From Treponema sp. (lineage in GTDB: Bacteria > Spirochaetota > Spirochaetia > Treponematales > Breznakiellaceae): a stretch of 7,044 nucleotides of DNA. The first letter of the stretch is position 1; each line of letters starts with the position of its first letter. Location: assembly GCA_031284385.1 (NCBI GenBank), contig JAISZZ010000122.1, positions 1-7,044 of the forward strand. Direction: 5' to 3'. The notes under the pieces were generated by a model, which was not told the DNA's origin, searched no databases, and saw nothing but the letters and a program-made list of their open reading frames with translations. Positions 1 through 6,669 of the stretch are shown here, in pieces. The position numbers were made by a program, and so were the translations under genes.

Positions 1-2
1 TT

Positions 3-1220
3 AATGATAAAACCGTAACATTTTCATGCGCCGAAAAATACCGGACATTAGAGCAAAGCGTTTGTAAACAAATAACGAGCGATGAGTGGGTGATAAACAC
101 TTTGGAAGCGGCGGGAAAATCGCTGCCTATAGTTTTTGGAAAGCAGGAAGTGCCGTTGATAAAAATAATTGACAACGGGATGTCGCAATTTTTACCCAAA
201 AAAAAGCCAAACAGCGAGGAGCGGGAATACGTTGATTATAGTTCAATAGTAGGTGTATATGACAGCGAGGGCGTATCCGTTGATTATGAAATTGAAGGGC
301 TTTATATAATCGCTCTTGATACGGCAAAGACTGTAAAATATATAAAGGTAAACGTAGAGGTATCGGTAGAACTAGAAAAAATCGCCGATATGCCGGTACA
401 GTTTTTAGTAGCGGAGTATATAACGTCAATAGGTGGGGTATACAACAGCGATGGAGTTGCCCTGCCGTACACGCGGAACGGGCTTGTGATAACGGCTGCT
501 AAAGAAGCCAATTACGCGGTTGTTACAGGATACACGAATAACCGGCTTGGCGATATTGTCGTGCAGCTTATATCAACGGTTGCCGGAGTATTGTATACAA
601 ATACATTCTGGGATGTTTCGGAGACTGACGCATACAGAAACACATCTCCACGCATTAACATAGCGATAAAAAGCGGAACGGTACGCAGCGCGGTAAACGA
701 AGTTTTGAAATCGGATATGGTTTTTCTTGTGCAAAAAAACAATGCCCGCTTTACGCTTCGGACATGGGGGAGGCAGTATCGGGAATTCAAAATAGACGAG
801 TATTTATTAACACAAAACCCTACAAAAAACTGGAAAGACGCGCAGAAAAACTGGTTTTCGGCCTGCGTAATAAAGTATTCAAAAAATGACAGAACGGGCG
901 GATTTGGAAATCAAATATTGTTAAAAGATAATGAAAACAGCATACAGGAAAAATATAACAGAAAAAAAACAATAGAATTTGAAACAAATTTGACGGCGGC
1001 GCAGGACGCGCGGAATCTGGCGGCGCGTTTATCGGACAGGTTTAATTTTTTGAAAGAGACGGTAACTGTGGGGATCGGGCAGGATACAAGCGAAATTAAT
1101 TTGCTGGATACCGTATTGATTACGTTATCGGTAAACGAAAGATTATACTCACATATAAAACGGTGGATTGTGAAAGAGATAGACGCGGCGCAGGACAAAA
1201 TGACATTGGAGGCGATATAA
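3..1220 (+). CDS. Phage tail hub / baseplate-like protein, 5' end outside window
   Basis: The frame is open from base 3 to the TAA at 1218-1220, giving 405 codons. A GTG at 90 could start a 376-residue protein, but it has no convincing ribosome binding site and the 29 codons before it are uninterrupted and protein-like, so I treat the gene as truncated at its 5' end. Counting from GTG 90, an LPIVFG...VPL segment (residues 12-23) resembles the turn seen in phage tail proteins that carry a 'P(I/V)VYG' motif. Two copies of a small beta module follow (about 51-75 and 112-136). Next is a stretch of the form 'AVNEVLKSD...FTLRTW' (201-226), then a C-terminal part with a helix (302-320) and a 'LLDTVLITL...RWIVKEID' pattern (338-365), as in hub or tail-tip proteins. 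Position just before the fibre genes supports a tail-tip role. The family assignment is inference; a tail-fibre connector is the main alternative. Three A7-A8 runs lie in the gene, but the frame stays intact. Confidence 0.72.
   Translation, partial: NDKTVTFSCAEKYRTLEQSVCKQITSDEWVINTLEAAGKSLPIVFGKQEVPLIKIIDNGMSQFLPKKKPNSEEREYVDYSSIVGVYDSEGVSVDYEIEGLYIIALDTAKTVKYIKVNVEVSVELEKIADMPVQFLVAEYITSIGGVYNSDGVALPYTRNGLVITAAKEANYAVVTGYTNNRLGDIVVQLISTVAGVLYTNTFWDVSETDAYRNTSPRINIAIKSGTVRSAVNEVLKSDMVFLVQKNNARFTLRTWGRQYREFKIDEYLLTQNPTKNWKDAQKNWFSACVIKYSKNDRTGGFGNQILLKDNENSIQEKYNRKKTIEFETNLTAAQDARNLAARLSDRFNFLKETVTVGIGQDTSEINLLDTVLITLSVNERLYSHIKRWIVKEIDAAQDKMTLEAI
240..497 (+). repeat. Duplicated 25-residue module inside the tail hub-like protein
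   Basis: Two protein segments encoded by 240-314 and 423-497 align without gaps over 25 residues with 13 identities by hand. The shared pattern is SI-x-GVY-x-S-x-GV...Y...GL-x-I-x-A. The DNA copies are diverged, so this is an old duplication of a small beta element (probably hairpin plus strand), not a recent tandem event. Confidence 0.75.
1208..1212 (+). promoter_or_regulatory. Shine-Dalgarno for the glycine-rich fibre gene
   Basis: GGAGG lies inside the last codons of the upstream gene, eight bases before the ATG at 1221. The upstream stop codon touches that ATG directly, so translation is probably coupled. This site fixes the start of the second gene. Confidence 0.85.
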
Positions 1221-2321
1221 ATGGCAACAATAGTGATAGAGAACCCTACGAATGTACCGGAGGCGGCAGACACAGGGTATTTGCGGCAGAACACGCAGAT
1301 ATACGCGGGGCGTACCGGCTTTATGATGGTGGGGATAAACAATATGCAGAACAGCGCGGCTCCGTCTATACAAAACGGTTCGATTTTTGAGTTGAACGGG
1401 GCCTTGTATAAAACTACAGGGGATGAAGGGGTGGGCGGCAATTTGGGCAACGGGATGTGTTACGTTTACGCCGTTCCGAAAGCAGGCGGGGCGAGTTTTC
1501 AGTATTCCGTAACCGCGCCGGCATGGAACACGCCAAAAGGCGGCTGGTACAACGGGAATAACAGGGCGATATTGCGATTTGAGTACGCGAGCGGCGCGTA
1601 CAATAACAAAGTTATGATGGACGGGTTTAATTATGACGCTATTTTGGAGGCATTGAAAAAGATGGCAGGGTTTGACATACCGCCGGACAGCGCGGCGCGA
1701 ACGCTGGTTTACAGCAAGACTACGGAGGGTGAAGCAAGCGTTACGCTGGGTGAGGGGATTTATGAAGTGCGTATGCGGGGTGGAAAAGGAGGCGCTGGCG
1801 GGAGCGGCGGGAACGGCTTTGGTTCGGCAAGCACACCCGGCAAACCGGGAGGGTCTGGAATAGTTGCTTCTTTTAAATGCGGTTTTTTCAAAATTGCGAC
1901 AGGAAATAGAAAAATATTGATAAAAACAGCTGGCAACGGCGGGAACGGCAACAACGGGGACGACGGCTCAAGCGGCGGGGACGGCGGGAACGGCGGGTAC
2001 GGCGGATGGAATTTAGGTGCGGCAGGCACACCCGGCAAAGATAAATCAAGTTCCAGTGGCGGGGTCGGCGGGGGCGGCGGCAAAGCCAGCGAGGTTAGCG
2101 AAGGTTTAAATGAAAATATCGCTATTGCGCCCGGCGGGGACGGCGGGATCGGCGGGTACGGCAACGGCACCGTCGTCTCTGGCGAACCCAGGGGCGGCGG
2201 AGGAGGTGGTGGTGGCGGTAGCGGCGGTTCATCCGGCATAAGCGAGACGCTCACCCTCAGCGGTGGCCGCGCTCCAGCGGGCGATACCGCCGCTGTCGAG
2301 ATTTACAAGGTAGCGGTGTAG
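1221..2321 (+). CDS. Glycine-rich phage tail fibre / adhesin-like protein
   Basis: This encodes 366 residues. Residues 1-145 look like a fibre attachment or shaft domain. They include an 'NGSIFELNGALYK' strand pair (52-64) and a 'TAPAWNTPKGGWY' segment followed by 'NNRAILRF' (98-120), a pattern I associate with phage tail-fibre modules. From about 180 on, the chain is dominated by Gly-Gly-X runs (187-200, 238-262, 280-287, 304-316, 325-337) broken by non-glycine stretches (214-237, 288-303, 317-324). It ends in a beta-like 'AAVEIYKVAV'. Alternating glycine blocks and variable loops recall distal adhesins such as the gp38 proteins of T-even-like phages, whose glycine motifs pack as polyglycine-II helices and present loops to the receptor; kinship is inferred from composition only. 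Almost no proline in the glycine blocks argues against a collagen-type triple helix. There is no signal peptide or membrane segment. It lies directly after the hub-like gene and ten bases or so before the long fibre gene, suggesting one tail operon. Confidence 0.78.
   Translation: MATIVIENPTNVPEAADTGYLRQNTQIYAGRTGFMMVGINNMQNSAAPSIQNGSIFELNGALYKTTGDEGVGGNLGNGMCYVYAVPKAGGASFQYSVTAPAWNTPKGGWYNGNNRAILRFEYASGAYNNKVMMDGFNYDAILEALKKMAGFDIPPDSAARTLVYSKTTEGEASVTLGEGIYEVRMRGGKGGAGGSGGNGFGSASTPGKPGGSGIVASFKCGFFKIATGNRKILIKTAGNGGNGNNGDDGSSGGDGGNGGYGGWNLGAAGTPGKDKSSSSGGVGGGGGKASEVSEGLNENIAIAPGGDGGIGGYGNGTVVSGEPRGGGGGGGGGSGGSSGISETLTLSGGRAPAGDTAAVEIYKVAV
1779..2234 (+). repeat. GC-rich GGX-coding block
   Basis: Degenerate GGC-GGN and GGC-AAC-GGC codon runs encode the glycine-rich adhesin blocks. 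A sample 60-base stretch (2161-2220) holds 43 G or C by hand count. The ggcgggaacggc unit recurs near 1805, 1936 and 1984. The region is low-complexity and could expand or contract in frame. Confidence 0.8.
1825..2039 (+). repeat. In-frame 20-bp direct repeat, two copies
   Basis: Copies at 1825-1844 and 2020-2039 match at 19 of 20 bases and start 195 bases (65 codons) apart. Both encode (S/G)TPGK within the glycine-rich half of the fibre. The pair could support in-frame deletion or duplication of one glycine block with its neighbouring loop. Confidence 0.85.
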
Positions 2322-2326
2322 GGAGG
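2321..2326 (+). promoter_or_regulatory. Shine-Dalgarno overlapping the previous stop codon
   Basis: GGGAGG begins on the last base of the TAG ending the glycine-rich fibre gene and lies four bases before ATG 2331. The spacing is tight, but no other start with a better site exists nearby, so it supports the start at 2331 and coupled translation. Confidence 0.75.
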
Positions 2327-2330
2327 GGCG

Positions 2331-4778
2331 ATGACAACGATACCGGCTTTATATCAGGTTACGAGCGGCGCGTTCGCCGAATTTACGGCGCGTAATTTTA
2401 CATATCCGTTAGGTGTTTTAACCTACATCACATCTGGAACTCACGCGGGGCGCATGAAAATCGGGGACGGCGTTACAAGCTGGAACAATTTGCAGTTTCT
2501 TGTCCCGCAGGCGACAGAAATTCTGCTGGGTTTGATAAAATCATCGACAACACATTTATACGGCCATATTAATGCAAACGGCACACTTTTTATAAACGGC
2601 CTTGAAACGGATTTGACTTCAATTCAAGACAAAAACCTAGAACAAGATTCCGAAATATCCGCTATTAAACAGCAACTCGCGGGAATGAGTGGTACGATTA
2701 TTTACATCGGCGGCATTGACAAATACACAAGCAAATTGACCGCTATGAGCGCCGCAGACCGGAACGCCCTGCTCACCGCGCGGGCTGTCGAAATTCGCGG
2801 CCAAGTGATGGACGGATACACGCTGCAAGATTTGGGGATGGTTGACGAACCGGGGCGTTTCCATTACTGGCAATATCAGCCGGATGGAACGTGGTTTGAT
2901 TTAGGCGAGCGCGGCGAAGTATCGCAGGCGACAGACAGCGACTTAGGCATCGTCATGGGAAGCGGCGAGCAGTACAAAGTCCACATAGAACCGAACGGAA
3001 CTATGACCGTCAACGGTCTGGCCGTAAAACTTTCGGCGCTCGATGATAAAGACGAATACCTTGAAAACGATATAGCAGCGGTTGCCGCTAATTTATCTAC
3101 CTTTCAAACTATTCAGGGTGAAGTAAACAGCGCTGTTGACGGCGAAATCAAAGACATAAAAGAAGCCGCCGAAACTTTGACGGGAGATTTTGAAGAGTTT
3201 AAGGCGGCGCAAGAAGAAAATAACACAGAACAACAGGAAGCTATCAGCGCGGCGGACGCAAACGCTGAAACCCGCGTCAGCAAGGCGATATTTGAGCCCA
3301 CGCACGGCGCTCTTGTCGCTGATATGGCGGTGCTTCCACACGATGGGACGCTTGCCAAAATAACGAAGACGCTTGTAAACGCCGATGACGGCGGATTGTT
3401 CGATATGGACGTTGACATCACCTCGGACGGCGGCAGTATCGGGGCGACGTTCAGCCAGACAAGCGACAACACTTACAAACTCAACCTCGATACGGCGCGT
3501 TTCAAGAACCTTGAGGCGGCAAGAAGCCGCTACTCTATGGGCAACGAGACAGACGGCGGCTATATTCAGGGTGTAACGTACTATGACGATGAAAAGCTGC
3601 ACGTAAAAACGCACGGCGCGTTTGCTATGAACGGCCAGTATCCGCAGTATTACTACAAGACATACGCTTATGTTTGCGCCGATATTGCCGGGCGGGACGC
3701 TCTTACTGGCGTTGACTGGGCGCTCTGCGTTGACGGCGGCGTGGACGGCGATAACGCACTGTATAACTGGGTTGATACCGCGTGGGTTTTTGTAGAAAAC
3801 CGCGCCGGACACGATGAAGAGAGCAGCCGCATGACGCGCCATGTAGAGGAACTGCATGATGACGGCGTTTACTACTCGACTGCTTTACAGGGCTATACGT
3901 GGATTAAAGCCCCGGACAAGGCGTATGTTGACGGCATAGCGGCGAATAAAGTTGACAAAGAATCCGGCAAGGGGCTTTCAACAAACGACTATACAACGGA
4001 TGAAAAAACAGCCGCTGCCGATATTTTGCAACGGCCTACATCCCTACAGACAACCGACCCGCCGACATACCTTGTCGTGAGAATCACGGTAACGGATGGC
4101 GGCGAGGGATATGTTGTAAATGATTCTGTCATTATATCAGACCCGCCGATTGCCGCGACTGTTTCAGCTATAGACGGAGATACCGGTGCGATTACCGCCC
4201 TATCATTTGACGGCGGTATAATTTATGAAGACGACCCCGCGGGCACAGAATTGGAATTGACGGGCGGCTCAGGTGAGGGCGCTGTTTGCGATGTCCGCAC
4301 GGCTTACGCGCCCGGCGATGTTCAAAAAGACGGAATTCTCAAATACGTTCCTTTTTCAGACCCGCTGATTCAATCATCACGTTTACGCGGGATGTTAAAT
4401 CAATATGCTGAAACTGAAGATGTAGAACAGTTAAAAATAGTTTTAGACGCAATGAGAAATTGGTCGGAAACATATTTATACGCAAGTGGGGATGTTGCAT
4501 TTCTTGGTCAATGGTATATGCCTAATCCCGCAAACTTGCCAGCGATTGGCGAATCCCCTCAGTATTTTACGGAGAAATGGTTATCAGTTGGAGGTGGTGG
4601 AGGCGACATTCCCGATTCTGAACAAGTAACAAAAAATAGAAATCGAATAGCGATTTTATGGAGTGTGGTGATGGGTGGAAGTTTAATAAATAATTATACA
4701 ATAACGTTTGAAGAAGAGGGCGAGGTAATAATTAACCGCGGCGTGTGGAACGTGTTACAATCGCGCCTTGAATGTTAA
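2331..4778 (+). CDS. Long mosaic phage tail fibre protein
   Basis: This encodes 815 residues. Residues 4-58 contain 'KIGDGVTSWNNL' (43-54), the hallmark of the N-terminal module shared by phage hyaluronidases and tropism-determinant-type fibres, although the usual leading RRxTxxxW part is poorly kept. A 53-residue module occurs at 60-112 and again at 199-251. Residues 138-192 and 449-489 both read like the common fibre module '(A)xRDALTG...Y.W...TW(V)'. Residues 240-318 are heptad-like and probably form a trimeric coiled-coil shaft. 'VDKESGKGLSTNDYTTDEK' (541-559) is a motif frequent in Firmicute tail fibres. Residues 581-657 are a beta module with two GG-turn halves. After 663 comes a different, AT-rich region with a helical part (683-715), a five-glycine linker (754-758), a short helix (766-782) and a terminal beta strand pair ending GVWNVLQSRLEC. 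No enzymatic catalytic site was recognised. The role is probably receptor contact or side-fibre scaffold; the exact receptor cannot be inferred. Confidence 0.85.
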   Translation: MTTIPALYQVTSGAFAEFTARNFTYPLGVLTYITSGTHAGRMKIGDGVTSWNNLQFLVPQATEILLGLIKSSTTHLYGHINANGTLFINGLETDLTSIQDKNLEQDSEISAIKQQLAGMSGTIIYIGGIDKYTSKLTAMSAADRNALLTARAVEIRGQVMDGYTLQDLGMVDEPGRFHYWQYQPDGTWFDLGERGEVSQATDSDLGIVMGSGEQYKVHIEPNGTMTVNGLAVKLSALDDKDEYLENDIAAVAANLSTFQTIQGEVNSAVDGEIKDIKEAAETLTGDFEEFKAAQEENNTEQQEAISAADANAETRVSKAIFEPTHGALVADMAVLPHDGTLAKITKTLVNADDGGLFDMDVDITSDGGSIGATFSQTSDNTYKLNLDTARFKNLEAARSRYSMGNETDGGYIQGVTYYDDEKLHVKTHGAFAMNGQYPQYYYKTYAYVCADIAGRDALTGVDWALCVDGGVDGDNALYNWVDTAWVFVENRAGHDEESSRMTRHVEELHDDGVYYSTALQGYTWIKAPDKAYVDGIAANKVDKESGKGLSTNDYTTDEKTAAADILQRPTSLQTTDPPTYLVVRITVTDGGEGYVVNDSVIISDPPIAATVSAIDGDTGAITALSFDGGIIYEDDPAGTELELTGGSGEGAVCDVRTAYAPGDVQKDGILKYVPFSDPLIQSSRLRGMLNQYAETEDVEQLKIVLDAMRNWSETYLYASGDVAFLGQWYMPNPANLPAIGESPQYFTEKWLSVGGGGGDIPDSEQVTKNRNRIAILWSVVMGGSLINNYTITFEEEGEVIINRGVWNVLQSRLEC
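2508..3083 (+). repeat. Duplicated 53-residue module in the long tail fibre
   Basis: Segments encoded by 2508-2666 and 2925-3083 align without a gap over 53 residues with 19 identities by hand. The shared pattern is QAT...LG...HI..NGT...NGL...L...DK...I-x-A. Each copy has a beta part followed by a helix, the form expected of a repeated shaft unit, and both begin right after a domain boundary. DNA identity is low, so the duplication is old or was assembled from related modules. Confidence 0.75.
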
Positions 4779-4784
4779 GGAGGG
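4777..4784 (+). promoter_or_regulatory. Strong Shine-Dalgarno for the kelch-like gene
   Basis: AAGGAGGG begins within the TAA stop of the long fibre gene and sits six bases before ATG 4791. It is the strongest ribosome binding site in the window and fixes the start of the kelch-like gene. Confidence 0.9.
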
Positions 4785-4790
4785 TGAATT

Positions 4791-6350
4791 ATGGCACTAG
4801 GAGATTTAACAAAAATAGATTTTTCAGCGGTAACCTATCCAGCTTCTGCTGGAGATTTGCCTGCAACTTTTCTTTTCGGCAATTACATACTTATTTTTTG
4901 GAACGGAGCGAATTACCTTCGTTTGACTCTTGACCATACAACTGGGGCAGTTATAGCAACCGATTCCATTGTGAGAACGTTTGAAGTCAACAGTTATGTG
5001 ATAGCAAGAAAAGATAATTACGTTTATCGTATATCTGCCAGTAAAACAGAACGACTTACAATAAACCCTGAAACAGGAATTATTAGTGAAAGTAACGTTT
5101 ATACAGTAACGATACCCAGTTTCGATACTAATCCTGTCCCTTGTGTAATTGGTGATTACATATTTATTTTTGGCGGAAGTACCGGCAGTGGTAATTCAGC
5201 AGTTTATATGTCTTACATTTATAGAATTGATTTAGACCCGGTTACTAAAGCTGTAAATAATGCTTCTTTATTATCAGAGACTACTAATGGCCCAAGGTTA
5301 AATGCCACTTTTATTGCTATTGATGATGCAATATTTATTTTTGGCGGAAGTACCGGCTGGGCTTCTAGTCCATATAGATATTATGGAACTACTGAGATAG
5401 GTAGATATTTAATTAATTTAACTACGGGAGAAATAAATTCATTTTCAGTTCTTTCTGCAAATCTACCGTTTAGTTTTTCTTCCGGTGACGCTATTTTCAA
5501 GGCTGGTTTTATCTTTATTTTTGGCGGGGCTAACCATACAAACCCAGCAAGTCCAGCGGCGACTAATGCCATAATTAAATTAGGATATAATTCGACCGTA
5601 CAGAATATAGAAAGTGTTACCACATTAACAATAGCACTGAAATCGGCTCAAAATGATGTAGGCGTAATTCTCAAGGCAAATTTAATTTATGTGCTTATTA
5701 AAAGTAGTTTATTAGATATGTTTTCTATTGAATCTCCCTCCATAGATTTAACAGGTACAGACGGCTCGTTAGGTACGTTTAGCGCCATTTTTACTCCCTA
5801 TAGATATAATTATTTTTCACTTTATGGCGATTCCCCTGAATTTGATACGTTACCAATAAAAGAGTATCTAGACGGTTATATAAAAAAAGAGTTCATGGGA
5901 CAAATAAATATAGAATATGATTATGACGTATCAGGTATTAACTGGACAAAACTTCCAAACGGCACGCACTCTATTGCAATAACAGTTGGTGAAGATACTA
6001 ATAAACAGTATCGTATGCTTTCGTTTAATAAAAATGAAGACACCATCCAATTTTCAAAAACCACTCCGCTTACATCGGAATTGAGACCCGATAAAATGAG
6101 AATCCAAAATTTTGGGGATTTACCCGAAGGTTCAACGCTGAGTATTCAGGTAACAAATAATGCGTATGACCCTGCACCTGTCTGGGAAGATGCGACCAGC
6201 GCATATAATGAGCAGCAGGATTATGAATTTCAGAATACAATAAAAACCGCTGAATACTGGGGTGTCAATTTGAAAATGACAATTACACGAGGTAGCGTTC
6301 CAAGTACAACACCAGTAATGGTAGAGGATGTTAATTTTAGTTATGACTGA
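4791..6350 (+). CDS. Kelch-like beta-propeller tail protein with C-terminal beta domain
   Basis: This encodes 519 residues. Three clear kelch-type blades carry the (Y/A/F)IFIFGG strand-and-double-glycine motif with glycines at 128-129, 185-186 and 245-246, a period of 57-60 residues. Weaker blade-like strands occur at 32-37, 76-82, 298-303 and 339-346, so six or seven blades are plausible and would close one propeller over residues 25-350. From about 370 a separate beta-rich domain follows, with 'LPNGTHSIAI' (388-397), 'PEGSTLSIQVTNNAYD' (445-460), 'PVWEDAT' (463-469) and 'YWGVNLKMTITRGS' (489-502), a pattern I associate with C-terminal parts of Firmicute phage structural proteins. There is no signal peptide or membrane segment, arguing against a host surface protein. 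Placed between the long fibre and the membrane proteins, it is probably a distal tail or receptor-binding component; propellers often bind sugars or proteins. It is AT-rich (18 G or C of 60 at 5221-5280), unlike the start of the previous gene. Function is inference. Confidence 0.78.
   Translation: MALGDLTKIDFSAVTYPASAGDLPATFLFGNYILIFWNGANYLRLTLDHTTGAVIATDSIVRTFEVNSYVIARKDNYVYRISASKTERLTINPETGIISESNVYTVTIPSFDTNPVPCVIGDYIFIFGGSTGSGNSAVYMSYIYRIDLDPVTKAVNNASLLSETTNGPRLNATFIAIDDAIFIFGGSTGWASSPYRYYGTTEIGRYLINLTTGEINSFSVLSANLPFSFSSGDAIFKAGFIFIFGGANHTNPASPAATNAIIKLGYNSTVQNIESVTTLTIALKSAQNDVGVILKANLIYVLIKSSLLDMFSIESPSIDLTGTDGSLGTFSAIFTPYRYNYFSLYGDSPEFDTLPIKEYLDGYIKKEFMGQINIEYDYDVSGINWTKLPNGTHSIAITVGEDTNKQYRMLSFNKNEDTIQFSKTTPLTSELRPDKMRIQNFGDLPEGSTLSIQVTNNAYDPAPVWEDATSAYNEQQDYEFQNTIKTAEYWGVNLKMTITRGSVPSTTPVMVEDVNFSYD
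5160..5527 (+). repeat. Direct repeats coding for kelch blade motifs
   Basis: A perfect 27-base match joins 5160-5186 and 5331-5357, offset by 171 bases (57 codons). A third partial copy at 5511-5527 matches 16 of 17 bases. Each copy encodes IFIFGG, with STG after it in the first two. The perfect DNA identity between two blades, while flanking blade sequence differs, suggests recent blade duplication or gene conversion. Confidence 0.88.
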
Positions 6351-6376
6351 AATAACACGGACATATAAAAATATAC

Positions 6377-6382
6377 GGAGGG
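6377..6382 (+). promoter_or_regulatory. Shine-Dalgarno for the first coiled-coil membrane protein
   Basis: GGAGGG lies six bases before ATG 6389. An earlier ATG at 6384 is only one base from it and opens just seven codons, so 6389 is the start. The 38-base gap (6351-6388) is the longest non-coding stretch here and shows no hairpin and no convincing promoter. Confidence 0.85.
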
Positions 6383-6388
6383 CATGAA

Positions 6389-6658
6389 ATGGAAATGCAG
6401 GATATAACGCAAAGTTTGGGAGAGGTTCTAGCAAAGATGGAAAACCTTAATTCACGGCTTGACCGAATTGAAACACGGCTTGAAAAAATGGAGTCTATAG
6501 ATGTGTTAAATAATAGAATTTCCATATTAGAGCAGGAACAAAAAGAGTTGAAAGGCGAGGTTAGGGTGTTGCAGGCATTGCCGGCAAAGATATTGTGGGC
6601 GGTAGGGGCTGCGCTGGCTGCCGGTATCGGCGGCATTGTGCTTGATATTATGAAGTAG
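6389..6658 (+). CDS. XhlA-like small coiled-coil membrane protein (lysis accessory)
   Basis: This encodes 89 residues. Residues 8-62 form a charged heptad helix, including 'MENLNSRLDRIETRLEKM' and 'NNRISILEQEQKELKGEV', a long coiled coil. Residues 63-86 begin 'LPAKILWAVG' and form one glycine- and alanine-rich membrane helix, ending DIMK. Size, order of parts and position right after tail genes match the XhlA (hemolysin) family of PBSX-type Bacillus prophages, where XhlA works with a holin in release of lysin. A tail- or baseplate-associated membrane protein is the alternative. It shares its architecture and the LP-x-K-x-LW-x-V junction with the next gene, 11 bases downstream, so the two look like tandem paralogues. 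There is no signal peptide; the helix would probably act as a C-terminal anchor with the coiled coil in the cytoplasm. Confidence 0.78.
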   Translation: MEMQDITQSLGEVLAKMENLNSRLDRIETRLEKMESIDVLNNRISILEQEQKELKGEVRVLQALPAKILWAVGAALAAGIGGIVLDIMK

Positions 6659-6663
6659 GGGGG
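6657..6663 (+). promoter_or_regulatory. G-rich ribosome binding site overlapping the previous stop
   Basis: AGGGGGG begins inside the TAG of the preceding gene and lies six bases before ATG 6670. It lacks the central A of GGAGG, so it may be weaker than its neighbours and could lower output of the second membrane protein relative to the first. Confidence 0.6.
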
Positions 6664-6669
6664 CGATAT

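Noticed and set aside
198..969. A7 to A8 runs (198-205, 733-739, 962-969) as programmed slippage sites
   Set aside because: The frame is protein-like on both sides of each run, and the next gene has its own start with a Shine-Dalgarno, so no frameshift product is needed.
1932..2007. Collagen-like triple-helix repeat from (X-X-Gly)n reading of 238-262
   Set aside because: The triplets have no proline at the expected positions and glycine often occupies two of three places, which suits a glycine-rich adhesin better.
1760..2254. Long proline-rich open frame on the minus strand
   Set aside because: It is the complement of the GGX glycine codons. Proline runs are forced by GC-rich low complexity, and there is no ribosome binding site or neighbour on that strand.
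3093..3857. 254-codon open frame on the minus strand
   Set aside because: It lies wholly opposite the long fibre gene, whose domains and ribosome binding site are clear; the minus-strand translation has no recognisable motif.
4590..4778. Target of a diversity-generating retroelement in the fibre C-terminus
   Set aside because: There is no C-type-lectin-like ending, no second template copy of the region and no reverse transcriptase in the window.
6351..6388. Promoter in the longest gap, from the tataaaaatata stretch
   Set aside because: No -35 element is found at proper distance, and AT-rich spacer sequence of this kind is expected by chance here; read-through from upstream is simpler.
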